The notes under the pieces are model-generated. The model did not search any database, was not told where the DNA came from, and saw only the letters and a program-made list of their open reading frames with translations. DNA of 64,000 nucleotides from Devosia sp. (GTDB taxonomy: Bacteria; Pseudomonadota; Alphaproteobacteria; Rhizobiales; Devosiaceae): NCBI RefSeq assembly GCF_024707125.1, contig NZ_JANQAH010000007.1, positions 1 to 64,000 on the forward strand, read 5' to 3'. A program made the translations under genes and the position numbers. Of this stretch, positions 1 through 11,124 are shown one piece after another; position 1 is the first letter of the stretch, and every line of letters starts with the position of its first letter.

Positions 1-429
1 ATCGACCTGACCGATATCGAGCCGCAGCTCGATCTCTATGACCGTGACTGGCCGATCTGGACCTATGCGGAAATCACCCCGCCTGCCAAGTTCGTGCATG
101 ACTTCGACGGGCGGCGCGGTTCGGCGGTGAACTCGCTGGTTTCGGGCGACTGCATCATCTCGGGCGGGCATTTGCAGCGCACGCTGCTCTCGACCGGCTC
201 GCGGGTGCATTCCTATTCGGTGCTCGAAGAGGCGGTGGTTCTGCCCTATTGCGATGTCGGGCGGAATGCGCGCCTCAAGAAGGTCGTCATCGATCGCGGC
301 GTCAGCATCCCCGAGGGGCTGGTGGTGGGCGAGGATCCCGAATTCGACGCCAAGTGGTTCCGGCGCAGCGATGACGGGGTGACGCTGATCACCCAGGCGA
401 TGGTCAACAAGTATCTGGCGGGCCGATGA
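1..429 (+). CDS. glgC: Glucose-1-phosphate adenylyltransferase, C-terminal part
   Basis: The gene enters from the left edge and only its last 142 residues are visible, open from base 1 to a TGA at 427-429. The visible part is the left-handed beta-helix domain of ADP-glucose pyrophosphorylase, with the family stretches [23 protein letters not shown] and [12 protein letters not shown]. The enzyme makes ADP-glucose from glucose-1-phosphate and ATP, the committed step of glycogen synthesis. The stop overlaps the glgA start by 4 bases (ATGA), so the two are translationally coupled. The catalytic N-terminal domain lies outside the window. Identity is secure from sequence and context. Confidence 0.93.
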   Translation: MDLTDIEPQLDLYDRDWPIWTYAEITPPAKFVHDFDGRRGSAVNSLVSGDCIISGGHLQRTLLSTGSRVHSYSVLEEAVVLPYCDVGRNARLKKVVIDRGVSIPEGLVVGEDPEFDAKWFRRSDDGVTLITQAMVNKYLAGR

Positions 430-1881
430 TCGAAGTTCTTTCGGTTGCGTCCGAAGTCTATCCGCTGATCAAGACCGGGGGGCTCGCCGATGTGGCGGGC
501 GCCCTGCCGGGCTGCATTGGCCGGGCGCGGCGTCACCATGCGGACGCTGGTGCCGGGCTATCCGGCGGTGCTGGGCAAGCTCAGCGGCGGGCGCGTGGTA
601 CGCGAACTGGATGACCTGTTCGGCGTGCCGGCCAAGCTGATCGCGGCGCGGGTGGAGGGGCTCGACGTCATCGTCATCGATGCGCCGGCACTCTATGACC
701 GGCCGGGCAACCCCTATGTGAGCCCCGACGGCTGGGACTGGCCGGACAACTGGAAGCGCTTCGCGGCGCTGGGCTGGGTGGCGGCCGAACTGGCTCATGG
801 GCTGGTCGACGGTTACCGCCCCAACCTGCTGCATTGCCATGACTGGCAGGCTGGGCTGGCGCCGGCCTATATCAAGTTCGGACCGACCGATGACGTGAAG
901 ACGGTGATGACCATCCACAACATCGCCTTCAAGGGATCGTTTGGGCCGGAAATCTTCTGGCAGTTGCGGCTGCCGCCGCATGCTTTCGAAATGGGCGGCG
1001 TCGAATTCTATGGCGGGGTTTCCTATCTCAAATCGGGCATGGAATGCGCCGACTACGTGACCACGGTCAGCCCCAATTATGCCGACGAAATCCGCACGCC
1101 TGAATTCGGCATGGGGCTGGAAGGACTGTTGAACGGGCGGGCCGAGACGGTGGTGGGCATCTTGAACGGCATCGACGTGGATGCCTGGAACCCGGCGACG
1201 GACCGGGCGCTGGTGCAGACCTATTCGGCCAATACGATCCATGCGCGGCAGGTCAACAAGCGGGCGGTGGTGGAGGAATTTGCGATTGGATGGCGCCGAT
1301 GGACCGCTGTTCTGCTGTGATCAGCCGGCTGACCGACCAGAAGGGCATGGATCTGCTGCTGCAGACCGTGGACGGGCTGGTCGATGCGGGCGCGCAGGCT
1401 GGCCGTGCTGGGCTCGGGTGAGGCGGCACTGGAAGACGGGTTCCGCACCATGTGGGCAGCGCCATCCCGGCAAGGTGAGCATCGTTACCGGCTATAATGA
1501 ACAGCTCAGCCATCTGGTGCAGGGCGGATGCGACGCCATTCTCATCCCTCGCGGTTCGAGCCCTGCGGGCTGACCCAGCTTTATGGGCTGCGCTATGGCT
1601 GCGTGCCGGTGGTGAGCCGCATTGGCGGGCTCGACGACACGGTGATCGACGCCAATCCGGCCGCCGCATTGCAGGCTGAGGTTGCGACGGGTGTGGTGTT
1701 TGCGCCGCCGAGCGAAGACGCCCATGCGCTCAAGGCGATCCGCGGCGCACGCTCGAACTCTACCACGACGAAAAAAGCTGGAAGAAAATCCAGCGGCGGG
1801 GAATGAAATCGGACGTGAGCTGGGAATCCAGCGCCGCCCGCTATGCCCAGCTCTACGCATCGCTGATTGGGCTGAAAGCCA

Positions 1882-1901
<20 letters not shown>
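426..1901 (+). pseudogene. glgA: Glycogen synthase, broken by about seven frameshifts
   Basis: This gene encodes bacterial ADP-glucose-type glycogen synthase (GT5), but no single frame covers it. The start reads [19 protein letters not shown], with the ADP-glucose-binding KTGG. Homologous sequence then jumps frame near 513 (an extra T), 1288, 1316, 1396, 1462, 1547 (a missing C) and 1742. Between jumps the protein stays conserved, including HCHDWQAGL, TIHNIAFKG, ISRLTDQKGMDLL and [17 protein letters not shown], and it ends KANDDPDH at 1899-1901. Intact codons between single-base indels mean either sequencing errors or very recent decay. As written, no functional enzyme can be made. The full protein would be about 480 residues. 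Confidence 0.85.
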
Positions 1902-3515
<1,614 letters not shown>

Positions 3516-3525
3516 GCGCACAAAA

Positions 3526-5535
3526 GTGACGGGCCCACATCTCGTTCCCGGCGCCGGGAGCATAGAAAAACTCGGCGCCACGATCACGCCCGAGGGCGTC
3601 AACTTTGCCGTTTATTCCGAGGCGGCAACGGCAATCTGGGTCTCGCTCTATGATGAGCAGGACCAGGAAATCGAGCGTTTTGAGCTCGATGTGCATGCCG
3701 AGAATATCCGTGCCGGTTTGATCGCCGGCATCGGGGCTGGTGCGCGCTATGGTTTGCGGGCCGATGGGCGCTATGACCCAGACCAAGGCTATTTCTTCGA
3801 TCCAAACAAGCTGCTGGTCGACCCCTATGCGCGGCGGCTTGATCGGGTCTTCGTGCGCTCGCCGCGCCTGCGCCTGCCGCGTGAAGAGGCGGTGGATACG
3901 GCGCCGCTGATCCCCAAGGCCATTGTGGTCGGGGAGGGCAATGAAAACATCCTGCCGCGCAAGAAGGCACCGAGCCTTTTCTACGAACTCAATGTGCGCG
4001 GCTTTTCCATGCGCCATCCGAGTGTGCAGGGGCCGCTGCGCGGGACCATTGCCGGGCTGACCACCAAGTGGGTGATCGACCATTTCAAGCATATGGGCGT
4101 CGATACGATCCAGCTCATGCCGACGGCGGCGTGGATCGACGAGGGGCATCTGCCGGCACTCGGGCTGACCAATGCCTGGGGTTATAATCCGGTGGCCTAT
4201 TTCGCCGTGGACCCGCGGCTGGCGCCGCGCGGGCCGCAGGAATTGCGGGTGATGACCGATCTCTATCGCAAGAACGGCATCTCGGTGATCCTCGACGTGG
4301 TCTACAACCACACCGGCGAAAGCGATGCCAATGGCCCCATGCTGAGCATGATGGGGCTCGATGCGCATACCTATTATCGCTTTGTGGAAGTCGACGGAAA
4401 GCAGCACCTCGTCAATGACACCGGCACTGGCAATACGCTGCGCTGCGATCATCCGGCCGTTCAGCGGCTGGTGATCGAGAGCCTGCGCTATTGGGTCGAG
4501 GAAATGGGCGTATCCGGTTTCCGTTTCGATCTGGCGACCGTCCTGGGTCGCGAGCCGGGGTTCAATCCTGAAGCGGAAATGCTGAGGAAGATCAAGGCCG
4601 ATCCGGTCTTGAGCAAAGCTATCCTTGTGGCCGAGCCTTGGGATCCGGGTCCGGGCGGCTATGCGCTTGGCAAATTCGGCAAGGAATTCCAGGAGCACAA
4701 CGACACGTTCCGCGATGAAGTGCGGGCCTTCTGGAAGGGCGAACCGGCCAAGATCGGAGCGCTGGCAGGGAAGGTTTCCGGGTCATCGGAAATCTTCAAC
4801 ATGGATGGGCGCAAGCCGAGCAATGGCGTCAACATGTTGGCCGTGCATGATGGTTTCACCCTGCGCGATCTCGTCAGCTATCACGACAAGCACAACGAGG
4901 CGAACGGCGAGAACAATCGCGACGGGCACAATAATAACCAGTCCTGGAATTGCGGCGTCGAGGGCGAAACGGACGATCCGGCCATCAACAAGGCGCGCAA
5001 GCGCGATGTGCGGGCCGTGTTGGCGACGCTGTTCCTGTCGCGCGGTACGCCGCTGATCCAGCAGGGCGACGAGATGTATCGGACGCAGCAGGGCAACAAT
5101 AATGCCTATGCGCAGGACAACGAGATAACCTGGCTCGACTGGGAAGGCGCTGACGGCGCGCTGGTTGATTTCGTGGCCGCCATAAACACCTTCCGCAAGG
5201 CGCATCCGGCCGTGAGCCACGATCATTTCCTTACCGGGCAAGATCGCCACGGGGTGCGCGATGTCGTCTGGCTGCATCCGGATGGACGCGAGATGACCGA
5301 GGGCGATTGGAACGATGGCGGGGCGTCGGTGCTCGGGATGTATCTCAAGCACAAGGCCGACGAAGTACTGATCTGGTTCAATCGCCGGATCGACCCTGTT
5401 TCCGCCAAGCTGCCGGAAGGGGACTGGGTGGTGGGTATCGATTCCGACCCGGATACATCAGTCACCATTGCAGATGGTCGGGTTCAGGTCGGCGCGCGCA
5501 CCGTGCTCGCCCTTGTGAGGCCGACTGCGCAATGA
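3526..5535 (+). CDS. glgX: Glycogen debranching enzyme GlgX
   Basis: This GH13 enzyme hydrolyses alpha-1,6 branches in phosphorylase-trimmed glycogen. It begins with a CBM48-type domain (GATITPEGVNFAVYSEAAT), followed by the catalytic barrel. The GH13 conserved regions are visible: DVVYNHTGES, the nucleophile Asp in GFRFDLATV, the acid Glu in VAEPWDPG and the transition-state Asp in AVHDGFTL. The Asn/Gly-rich GENNRDGHNNNQSWNCG stretch is typical of GlgX. I place the start at GTG 3526, 10 bases past the pgm stop, because the family N-terminus aligns there; the frame is open upstream to ATG 3388. The product is 669 residues. The stop overlaps the next start (ATGA). Confidence 0.92.
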   Translation: MTGPHLVPGAGSIEKLGATITPEGVNFAVYSEAATAIWVSLYDEQDQEIERFELDVHAENIRAGLIAGIGAGARYGLRADGRYDPDQGYFFDPNKLLVDPYARRLDRVFVRSPRLRLPREEAVDTAPLIPKAIVVGEGNENILPRKKAPSLFYELNVRGFSMRHPSVQGPLRGTIAGLTTKWVIDHFKHMGVDTIQLMPTAAWIDEGHLPALGLTNAWGYNPVAYFAVDPRLAPRGPQELRVMTDLYRKNGISVILDVVYNHTGESDANGPMLSMMGLDAHTYYRFVEVDGKQHLVNDTGTGNTLRCDHPAVQRLVIESLRYWVEEMGVSGFRFDLATVLGREPGFNPEAEMLRKIKADPVLSKAILVAEPWDPGPGGYALGKFGKEFQEHNDTFRDEVRAFWKGEPAKIGALAGKVSGSSEIFNMDGRKPSNGVNMLAVHDGFTLRDLVSYHDKHNEANGENNRDGHNNNQSWNCGVEGETDDPAINKARKRDVRAVLATLFLSRGTPLIQQGDEMYRTQQGNNNAYAQDNEITWLDWEGADGALVDFVAAINTFRKAHPAVSHDHFLTGQDRHGVRDVVWLHPDGREMTEGDWNDGGASVLGMYLKHKADEVLIWFNRRIDPVSAKLPEGDWVVGIDSDPDTSVTIADGRVQVGARTVLALVRPTAQ

Positions 5536-6260
5536 TTGTCGCCCAGCTCAGCGATATCCATGCGAATGGGTCGGGCGAAAGGCTCGACCGGCTCGACAAG
5601 GTGCTGGGCTGGCTTCGTCCAATGCGGCCTGACGCCGTCATCGTCAGCGGCGATCTGGCGGAAGAGGCGCATGACCGCAGCTATCGGGCGGTGAAGGATC
5701 GGCTCGAAAGCCTCGACTGCCCTTATTTCGTCGTGCCCGGCAATGTCGATGACCACAGTGACATGCGGCAGGCCTTTGGCGACCGGTTTGGCTGGACGAG
5801 CAATCGGCCGCTCAATATCGTCGGGACGGTTGGAGGGCTACGGCTGATTGGGCTCGACGTGACCGTAGAAGGTGCGCATCACGGCGACGCCGGGCCGCTG
5901 CTCGACTGGCTCGCGGCGGAACTGGCTGCTTCCGATTTGCCGACGCTGATTTTTCAGCACCAGCATCCGTTCCCGAGCGGCGTTGACGGTAAGGATCGCA
6001 ATATCTGCCGCAATGGTGACGGGCTTGCGGCGGTGATCGAGGCGGCGGGAAACAAGGTCGTGGCGCTGACCTGCGGCCATGTGCATCGGCCCCTGTTTAC
6101 GCGTTTTGCCGGGCGCCACGCGACAATGGCGCCATCGGTGACCAAGGCGAACCGCTTGCGGCTCGATGGGCGGGAGAGCGAGATCGTCGATCCGCCGGGC
6201 TTGCTGCTGCACCATTTTGCCGATGGCAATCTGGTGAGCCATGTGGTGATGGTCGACTGA
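5532..6260 (+). CDS. Calcineurin-like metallophosphoesterase (CpdA-like)
   Basis: This 242-residue protein has the dimetal phosphoesterase signature in order: SDIHANG (residues 7-13), SGDLAEE, PGNVDD, FQHQHPF and CGHVHRP. The usual GNHD motif reads GNVD here, so the histidine used in cleaving phosphate esters is replaced by Val; that substitution is common in the CpdA/cyclic-nucleotide phosphodiesterase group. The likely activity is hydrolysis of a cyclic nucleotide or phosphodiester in the cytosol, but the substrate cannot be read from sequence. It overlaps glgX by 4 bases and is the last gene of the glycogen operon before a terminator. Confidence 0.85.
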   Translation: MIVAQLSDIHANGSGERLDRLDKVLGWLRPMRPDAVIVSGDLAEEAHDRSYRAVKDRLESLDCPYFVVPGNVDDHSDMRQAFGDRFGWTSNRPLNIVGTVGGLRLIGLDVTVEGAHHGDAGPLLDWLAAELAASDLPTLIFQHQHPFPSGVDGKDRNICRNGDGLAAVIEAAGNKVVALTCGHVHRPLFTRFAGRHATMAPSVTKANRLRLDGRESEIVDPPGLLLHHFADGNLVSHVVMVD

Positions 6261-6270
6261 AGGGGCGAAG

Positions 6271-6301
6271 GCCCGGCTCTGGGCCGGGCATTCTTGTTCT
6301 T
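6271..6301 (+). terminator. Terminator after the glycogen operon
   Basis: A 7-bp GC stem (GCCCGGC, loop TCTGG, GCCGGGC) is followed by a T-rich run (ATTCTTGTTCTT). It lies just past the phosphoesterase stop and abuts the convergent hydrolase gene, so it probably serves the plus strand. Confidence 0.6.
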
Positions 6302-7154
6302 ATTCCTTGAGGAAATCGGCCACGGCCTTGTTGAAGCCGGTCGCGTCCTGCAGGTGCGCGAAGTGGCTGGTGTTTTCGAGAAGCACCAGTTCGGAGCCGG
6401 GGATCTGCTCGGCGATCTTGCGGGTGTGGTCTTCGCTGATGGCTTCCTCGTGGTCGCCGGCGAGGACGAGGATCGGCGTGGTAATCTTGGCCAGTTCCTC
6501 GGCGGTCCAATTGGGCTGGGTGGCCCAGAGCTGGCCGATCTTTTCGAGATAAGCATCGTAGCCATCTGGCGTGGGTGAGAGGCGCGCATATTCGCCGCGG
6601 GCGCGGTCGAGATATTTCAGGAATGTCGGGTTCTCGAGAACGGTTGACTGCACGCCATCGGTGGTCACGTTGGCGGCATAGGCGACGACCTTGGTCAGGC
6701 GCTCGGGATGGCGCAGGGCGAGGTCGATGCCGATGATGCCGCCATCGCTCCAGCCGACCACGGCGGTCTTTTCGATTTCGAGTTTGTCGAGCAGGGCGAT
6801 AAAATCGTCGGCGAAGAGCTGGTAGCTAAAAGGCTGGTCGTCTGCCGATGATTTGCCGTGGCCGCGAGTGTCGGCGACGATGACGCGATTGGAGCGCAGC
6901 CAGGCATTGACCTGATTGCCCCAGGTCTCGGTATTGCCGGCGCCGCCATGGATCAGCAGGATCGGATCGCCCGATTTGCCGTAGATTTCATAGTAAATCT
7001 CGGCGCCGTTTGAGGTGACCGTGCCGGTCTCGGCGGGAGCCGAGGAGGGTGAGAGCGCATAGGGCAGGGTCTCGTAGCGCTCGGCGGCGAGGGCGGGCGA
7101 GAAGGCCAGCGTGGCGGCAACGAGGCCGGTGATGGCGGTGGCAAAGATCTTCAT
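6300..7154 (-). CDS. Secreted alpha/beta hydrolase
   Basis: This 284-residue alpha/beta-hydrolase-fold protein starts at ATG 7154 (MKIFATAITGLVAATLAFSP) with a clear Sec signal peptide ending near ALAA, so it acts in the periplasm or outside the cell. The oxyanion-hole motif is LIHGGAGNT. The nucleophile elbow is GWSDGG with Ser as nucleophile, and the catalytic His is probably in NTSHFAH near the C-terminus. The Asp sits in the GDHEE segment. The esterase or lyase substrate cannot be predicted. It lies 152 bases downstream of the urease GNAT gene and need not belong to that operon. Confidence 0.82.
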   Translation of the reverse strand: MKIFATAITGLVAATLAFSPALAAERYETLPYALSPSSAPAETGTVTSNGAEIYYEIYGKSGDPILLIHGGAGNTETWGNQVNAWLRSNRVIVADTRGHGKSSADDQPFSYQLFADDFIALLDKLEIEKTAVVGWSDGGIIGIDLALRHPERLTKVVAYAANVTTDGVQSTVLENPTFLKYLDRARGEYARLSPTPDGYDAYLEKIGQLWATQPNWTAEELAKITTPILVLAGDHEEAISEDHTRKIAEQIPGSELVLLENTSHFAHLQDATGFNKAVADFLKE

Positions 7155-7306
7155 GTGGTCAGTCCCCAAGGCCTGTCTTTCAGGATGACCAAGGATAGGT
7201 GGCGGTCGCTTTTCTCGGCAAGGAACACCATTGCCGGCGAATTCAGCGCCGGAAACTTTTATGACAAGAATGTCTATTGGGTTAGTAGATTTATTGAAGT
7301 GACCGT

Positions 7307-7771
7307 TCAGGCCGGGTCGACGGGCACCATGCCATGGCGGTGATAGAAGCGCTGGGCGGCGAGGTTTGATGCTTCAACCTTGAGGTCAACATGCGGTGCG
7401 CCGCGGCGGCGGAATTCTGCGAAGGCGGCATGGAGGAGATAGGCGCCTAGGCCGCGGTCGCGCCATTGCGGCGCGACGACGAGGTCTTTCACGAAACTGC
7501 TGGTCCAGCACTGGAGGAGGCCGATGGGCTGCTCGCCAGAGGTGGCGACGATGAGCAGGGCGGGGTCGAACTCTTCGTCCTCGACCAGCGGCCACCACCA
7601 GCTATCGAAGTCGCCGACCGCACCGCCGCCGGTCGCATAGGCGGCGCGGAGGAGGGCATGGAGTTCGACAGGGCGCGTCTGGTGGAGCGGCGTGATGGAT
7701 ACACCATCCGGGAGCGCCGGCAGTGTCACCGGCGCATCCAGCAGTTTCCGCAGGCGGAGGTGGTCAGCCAA
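7307..7771 (-). CDS. GNAT-family N-acetyltransferase
   Basis: This 154-residue protein has one GNAT fold. The acetyl-CoA-binding motif A is VKDLVVAPQWRDRGLGAYLL (Q/RxxGxG/A form), followed by the beta6-alpha4 segment ASNLAAQRFYHRHGM. The acceptor is unknown. The longest frame begins with TTG at 7771, 2 bases after the ureG stop, so it is the last cistron of the urease operon. GTG at 7729 is an alternative start. No RBS clearly favours either. Confidence 0.8.
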   Translation of the reverse strand: MADHLRLRKLLDAPVTLPALPDGVSITPLHQTRPVELHALLRAAYATGGGAVGDFDSWWWPLVEDEEFDPALLIVATSGEQPIGLLQCWTSSFVKDLVVAPQWRDRGLGAYLLHAAFAEFRRRGAPHVDLKVEASNLAAQRFYHRHGMVPVDPA

Positions 7772-7773
7772 GA

Positions 7774-8406
<633 letters not shown>

Positions 8407-8421
8407 GGCAAGTTTCCTTGA

Positions 8422-8853
8422 TCAGAGAAAGCGGAAGACGACGAGGGTGAGGAAACCCAGGCCCAGGGCGAGGCAGAGGGGAGAATAGACCCGGGCGTCA
8501 TTAAGACGGAAATTCGGTTCTGGCGTCAGGCCTTTCCACCAGGTGGTGTAGCCGGCAATGCCGCGGGCGAGGAACACGGCGGCCAGCGCGACGCCGCCAA
8601 GATCAAGCAGAATGCCGCCGCTGTCGTGGTCGGCCAGCGCCAGGGCATAGATGCCGGCGGCAATGGTCGCCACCGAAACGGCGAAGGAGGCGAGGCGCGG
8701 GGGCATACGCTCGATGTCCTTGAAACCCACTACGGTCTGGGCGAGCAGCTTTTCATTGCGGATCGGCCAGGTGCGCCCGATCGACCAGAGAAAGTGCGCC
8801 AGCGAGACGGCGAAGAGGGCGATGAACATCATGGACGCGATGAACATGTTCAT
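8422..8853 (-). CDS. DUF3995-type small membrane protein between ureF and ureG
   Basis: This 143-residue, very hydrophobic protein has about four transmembrane segments: MFIASMMFIALFAVSLAHFL, then near residues 57-75, 80-100 and 125-143. It carries WSIGRTWPI and TTWWKGLTPEPNFR between helices and resembles the DUF3995 family. The start ATG at 8853 overlaps the ureF stop (ATGA), so it is co-translated with the Ni-insertion proteins. Context suggests a link to urease maturation or urea/Ni2+ movement, but that is inference and no biochemical function is known to me. Confidence 0.72.
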   Translation of the reverse strand: MNMFIASMMFIALFAVSLAHFLWSIGRTWPIRNEKLLAQTVVGFKDIERMPPRLASFAVSVATIAAGIYALALADHDSGGILLDLGGVALAAVFLARGIAGYTTWWKGLTPEPNFRLNDARVYSPLCLALGLGFLTLVVFRFL

Positions 8854-9506
8854 GAACGAAAGATCCTTGTGGGCAGCGTTTCGTGCTGCATCTGGGCGAT
8901 ATCGGCGCCATAGGCGACGCTGCCGATTTCGTCCAGTGTGGCATGCTGGCACAGAGCGGCCAGTTTGCCGATTTCGGGTTCGAGAGAAGCCATGATGGCG
9001 AGACCGTCGGTCTGGCCGATGGGCACGAGACGCACCGCGACGGATACCTGGCTGTGGACCGTGGCGGTGAGGAAAGCGACGAGCGTGTCGAGAAGGCCGA
9101 TGCCGTGAGCGCCGGCCAGCGCGCCGACTGCAATCGGATAGGGGCAGGGGCGAGGCAGGTCGAGCGGCGGATCCACCGGCCAGGCGGCGCCGGCCGTTGC
9201 AAAGGCGTTACCGGTCATGGTGGTTTCGGCGTGACGTTCTTTTGCCGGCGTTAGCGCACGGCAGAGGTCGGCCAGCTCCTGCAGCTTTTCGGGCGCGCGG
9301 GGCGATTTTTGTGCGTGAGCGAGGATGATGGCGTCTGTGCGCATGCTGCCGTGGAGCAGCACGCCTGATATCCAGTCCTCGGCCGTTTTCCGGTCGTGCA
9401 CGAGGCGGCTGACGATGGCGGTTTCCAGGCCGGCGGACCAAGCGAAGGCGCCCACCGGAAAGGCGGGGGAAAGCCAGGTCAGCAGCTTTTGCAGGTCAGA
9501 GGTCAC
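8850..9506 (-). CDS. ureF: Urease accessory protein UreF
   Basis: UreF is the all-helical activator that bridges UreD-bound urease and UreG. The protein has 218 residues and shows the family features: LLTWLSPAFPVGAFAWSAGLE at the N-terminus, HGIGLLDTLVAFLTATVHSQVSVAVRLVPIGQTDG in the middle, and a C-terminus rich in Met and Gln. It starts at GTG 9506, overlapping the ureE stop by 4 bases (GTGA). Confidence 0.95.
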   Translation of the reverse strand: MTSDLQKLLTWLSPAFPVGAFAWSAGLETAIVSRLVHDRKTAEDWISGVLLHGSMRTDAIILAHAQKSPRAPEKLQELADLCRALTPAKERHAETTMTGNAFATAGAAWPVDPPLDLPRPCPYPIAVGALAGAHGIGLLDTLVAFLTATVHSQVSVAVRLVPIGQTDGLAIMASLEPEIGKLAALCQHATLDEIGSVAYGADIAQMQHETLPTRIFRS

Positions 9507-9976
9507 TTGCGGGCGAGGAGGGCGTGGGCCGGTTCGGCGTGATTGTGGCTGTGATAGGCGCCGTGTTCGGCAAAGAAGGGCTCGGTCACATCGGTGACTT
9601 TGGCGCCGAGGCCTTCGAGCATGGTCTTCAAAACGTGGTCGCGCTTGATGAGGATGCGGTTGGCGTCGAGCTGGGCTGGCGTGTGGCGATTGCCGATGTG
9701 CCAGGCGAGGCGCAGGAGGTGCGCGGCGTCGGTGGTCGTGACGGCGTAGAGGATTTCTTTGGCCGCGATGATTTCGAAGAGGCGGCCGTCTTCCAGCTCC
9801 AGTGCGCCTTGGTGGTCGAGCGTCACGGTATTGGGGAAGTCGACAAGGACTTCAGTGCCATTCTTGCCCGTGAGCAGCTTGCGGCGCAGGCGCCGTTCGT
9901 CATGGGCAAGGGTGATGCTGTCTATGGCGGCGCCACGGCCGTGATGGGCAGGCAAATGGGCGACGGCACGAAGCAT
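9503..9976 (-). CDS. ureE: Urease accessory nickel metallochaperone UreE
   Basis: UreE is the Ni2+ chaperone for urease. This 157-residue form has the N-terminal peptide-binding-like domain (DERRLRRKLLTGKNGTEVLVD) and the metal-binding domain (LLRLAWHIGNRHTPAQL, with the conserved His). The C-terminus has four His in HGAYHSHNHAEPAH, a moderate Ni-binding tail. I prefer ATG 9976 over GTG 10000 because an AAGGA lies about 12 bases upstream and family members start there. Confidence 0.95.
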   Translation of the reverse strand: MLRAVAHLPAHHGRGAAIDSITLAHDERRLRRKLLTGKNGTEVLVDFPNTVTLDHQGALELEDGRLFEIIAAKEILYAVTTTDAAHLLRLAWHIGNRHTPAQLDANRILIKRDHVLKTMLEGLGAKVTDVTEPFFAEHGAYHSHNHAEPAHALLARK

Positions 9977-9996
9977 GGTCGAGGTCAGTCCTTGAA

Positions 9997-10584
9997 TCAC
10001 TGGGTGACGTAGAAGAAGCGTCCGATCAGGAAGAACTGGTAGACGATATGCACCCCGACCACAAACAAATGCACGCGCCTATCCGTCGACCGCCAGGCGA
10101 TGATGCATAGGACGATGCCGATCGGCACCTGCATGAAATAGGAAGCGTCGAAGCGCGAAAAATGCGCGCCGCCCTTGATGAACGTATCGAGCGTATCCAG
10201 CACGAAGGTTGTGCCGAGCAGGCCGAAGAACCAATGCCGGCGCTTGAGGAAGAAATCCCCATAGCCCTTGTATTCGGAAATGTTGTCCGGGCAGAGCAGT
10301 GCCGCCATCATGAACAGGGTGACGGCGTAGAAGATGATGAAGATGACGATGCCGAAATTCCAGGTGGCGAGCCGGAACAGGGCCAGTTCCCACCACCAGA
10401 AGAGGACGAGTTCGAGCAGGATCGAACCCATCCAGAGAAGATGCAGCACCGAGCGATCACGCCGGTCCGGGTGCTGCACCATGTTGGCAAAGGTCATGAG
10501 CAGGCGAGTAATGCCCAACCCGACCACCGTTCCCATGACGATGCGGATATGCGGGAATATTTCGGCAGTCGTGTATGGTTCCAT
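9997..10584 (-). CDS. Uncharacterised integral membrane protein inside the urease locus
   Basis: This 195-residue protein has five or six predicted membrane segments, separated by short charged loops such as QHPDRRDRS and FFLKRRH. Aromatic residues are abundant (FWWWELALFRLATWNFG). I do not recognise the family. It starts 6 bases after the stop of the MliC-like gene and ends just ahead of ureE, so it is probably transcribed with the ureEFG genes. No catalytic motif is visible. Confidence 0.7.
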   Translation of the reverse strand: MEPYTTAEIFPHIRIVMGTVVGLGITRLLMTFANMVQHPDRRDRSVLHLLWMGSILLELVLFWWWELALFRLATWNFGIVIFIIFYAVTLFMMAALLCPDNISEYKGYGDFFLKRRHWFFGLLGTTFVLDTLDTFIKGGAHFSRFDASYFMQVPIGIVLCIIAWRSTDRRVHLFVVGVHIVYQFFLIGRFFYVTQ

Positions 10585-10590
10585 GGCAGC

Positions 10591-11022
10591 CTAGGGCGCG
10601 TTGCCGGCCGCGAGGCAGGTGGCGAGTGGGGCCGCGTCTTCTTCGGAGCGCAGGTCGCGCAACGTGGCTTCGTCGCCGCTATCCCACCACTCATAGGGGC
10701 CCGACACGTAGCGGGCGCCCGAGCCGGAAATGGTTGTGACGAAGATGTGCGTTTCGCCTTCCACGGGCACGATAGCGAGGAAGTTCGGGGCCGCATTGAC
10801 ATATTGTACGCGGAAGCCCTCGCCATTGTCGCACTGGTAGATGACGGTGCGGCGCTCGATGTCGCTGGTTGCGTCGAGGGTCAGCGACAGCGTGGCAGTG
10901 ACGGTTGGCAGTGCCGGCGGCGTTGTTGGCGCTTCAGCGGGCGCGGTTGCGTCCTGCGCCGACGCCGCGCCGGCGGCGAGCAAGAGAATACCGCCCGCGA
11001 TGAGGCTCCTCAAATCGATCAT
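10591..11022 (-). CDS. MliC-like periplasmic c-type lysozyme inhibitor
   Basis: This 143-residue protein has a signal peptide (IAGGILLLAAGAASA) and a Pro/Thr/Ala-rich linker. Its C-terminal domain of about 80 residues fits the MliC/PliC fold: YQCDNGEGFRVQYV, then ISGSGARYVSGPYEWWDSGDEATL, which carries the family's SGxxYxxxxxxWWxxGxxA pattern. Such proteins block c-type lysozymes in the periplasm. Its position inside a urease locus is odd but the coding strand is shared. The assignment rests on motif recognition only. Confidence 0.68.
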   Translation of the reverse strand: MIDLRSLIAGGILLLAAGAASAQDATAPAEAPTTPPALPTVTATLSLTLDATSDIERRTVIYQCDNGEGFRVQYVNAAPNFLAIVPVEGETHIFVTTISGSGARYVSGPYEWWDSGDEATLRDLRSEEDAAPLATCLAAGNAP

Positions 11023-11124
11023 GGCTTTTCCTCGATTTCGTTGGAAACAGTGCGAAGCACCCAGGAGTCTGTCTCCACAATCATGGTGATTGATTGTTCT
11101 GGCAAGGTGTCAGCGTGATGAAAT

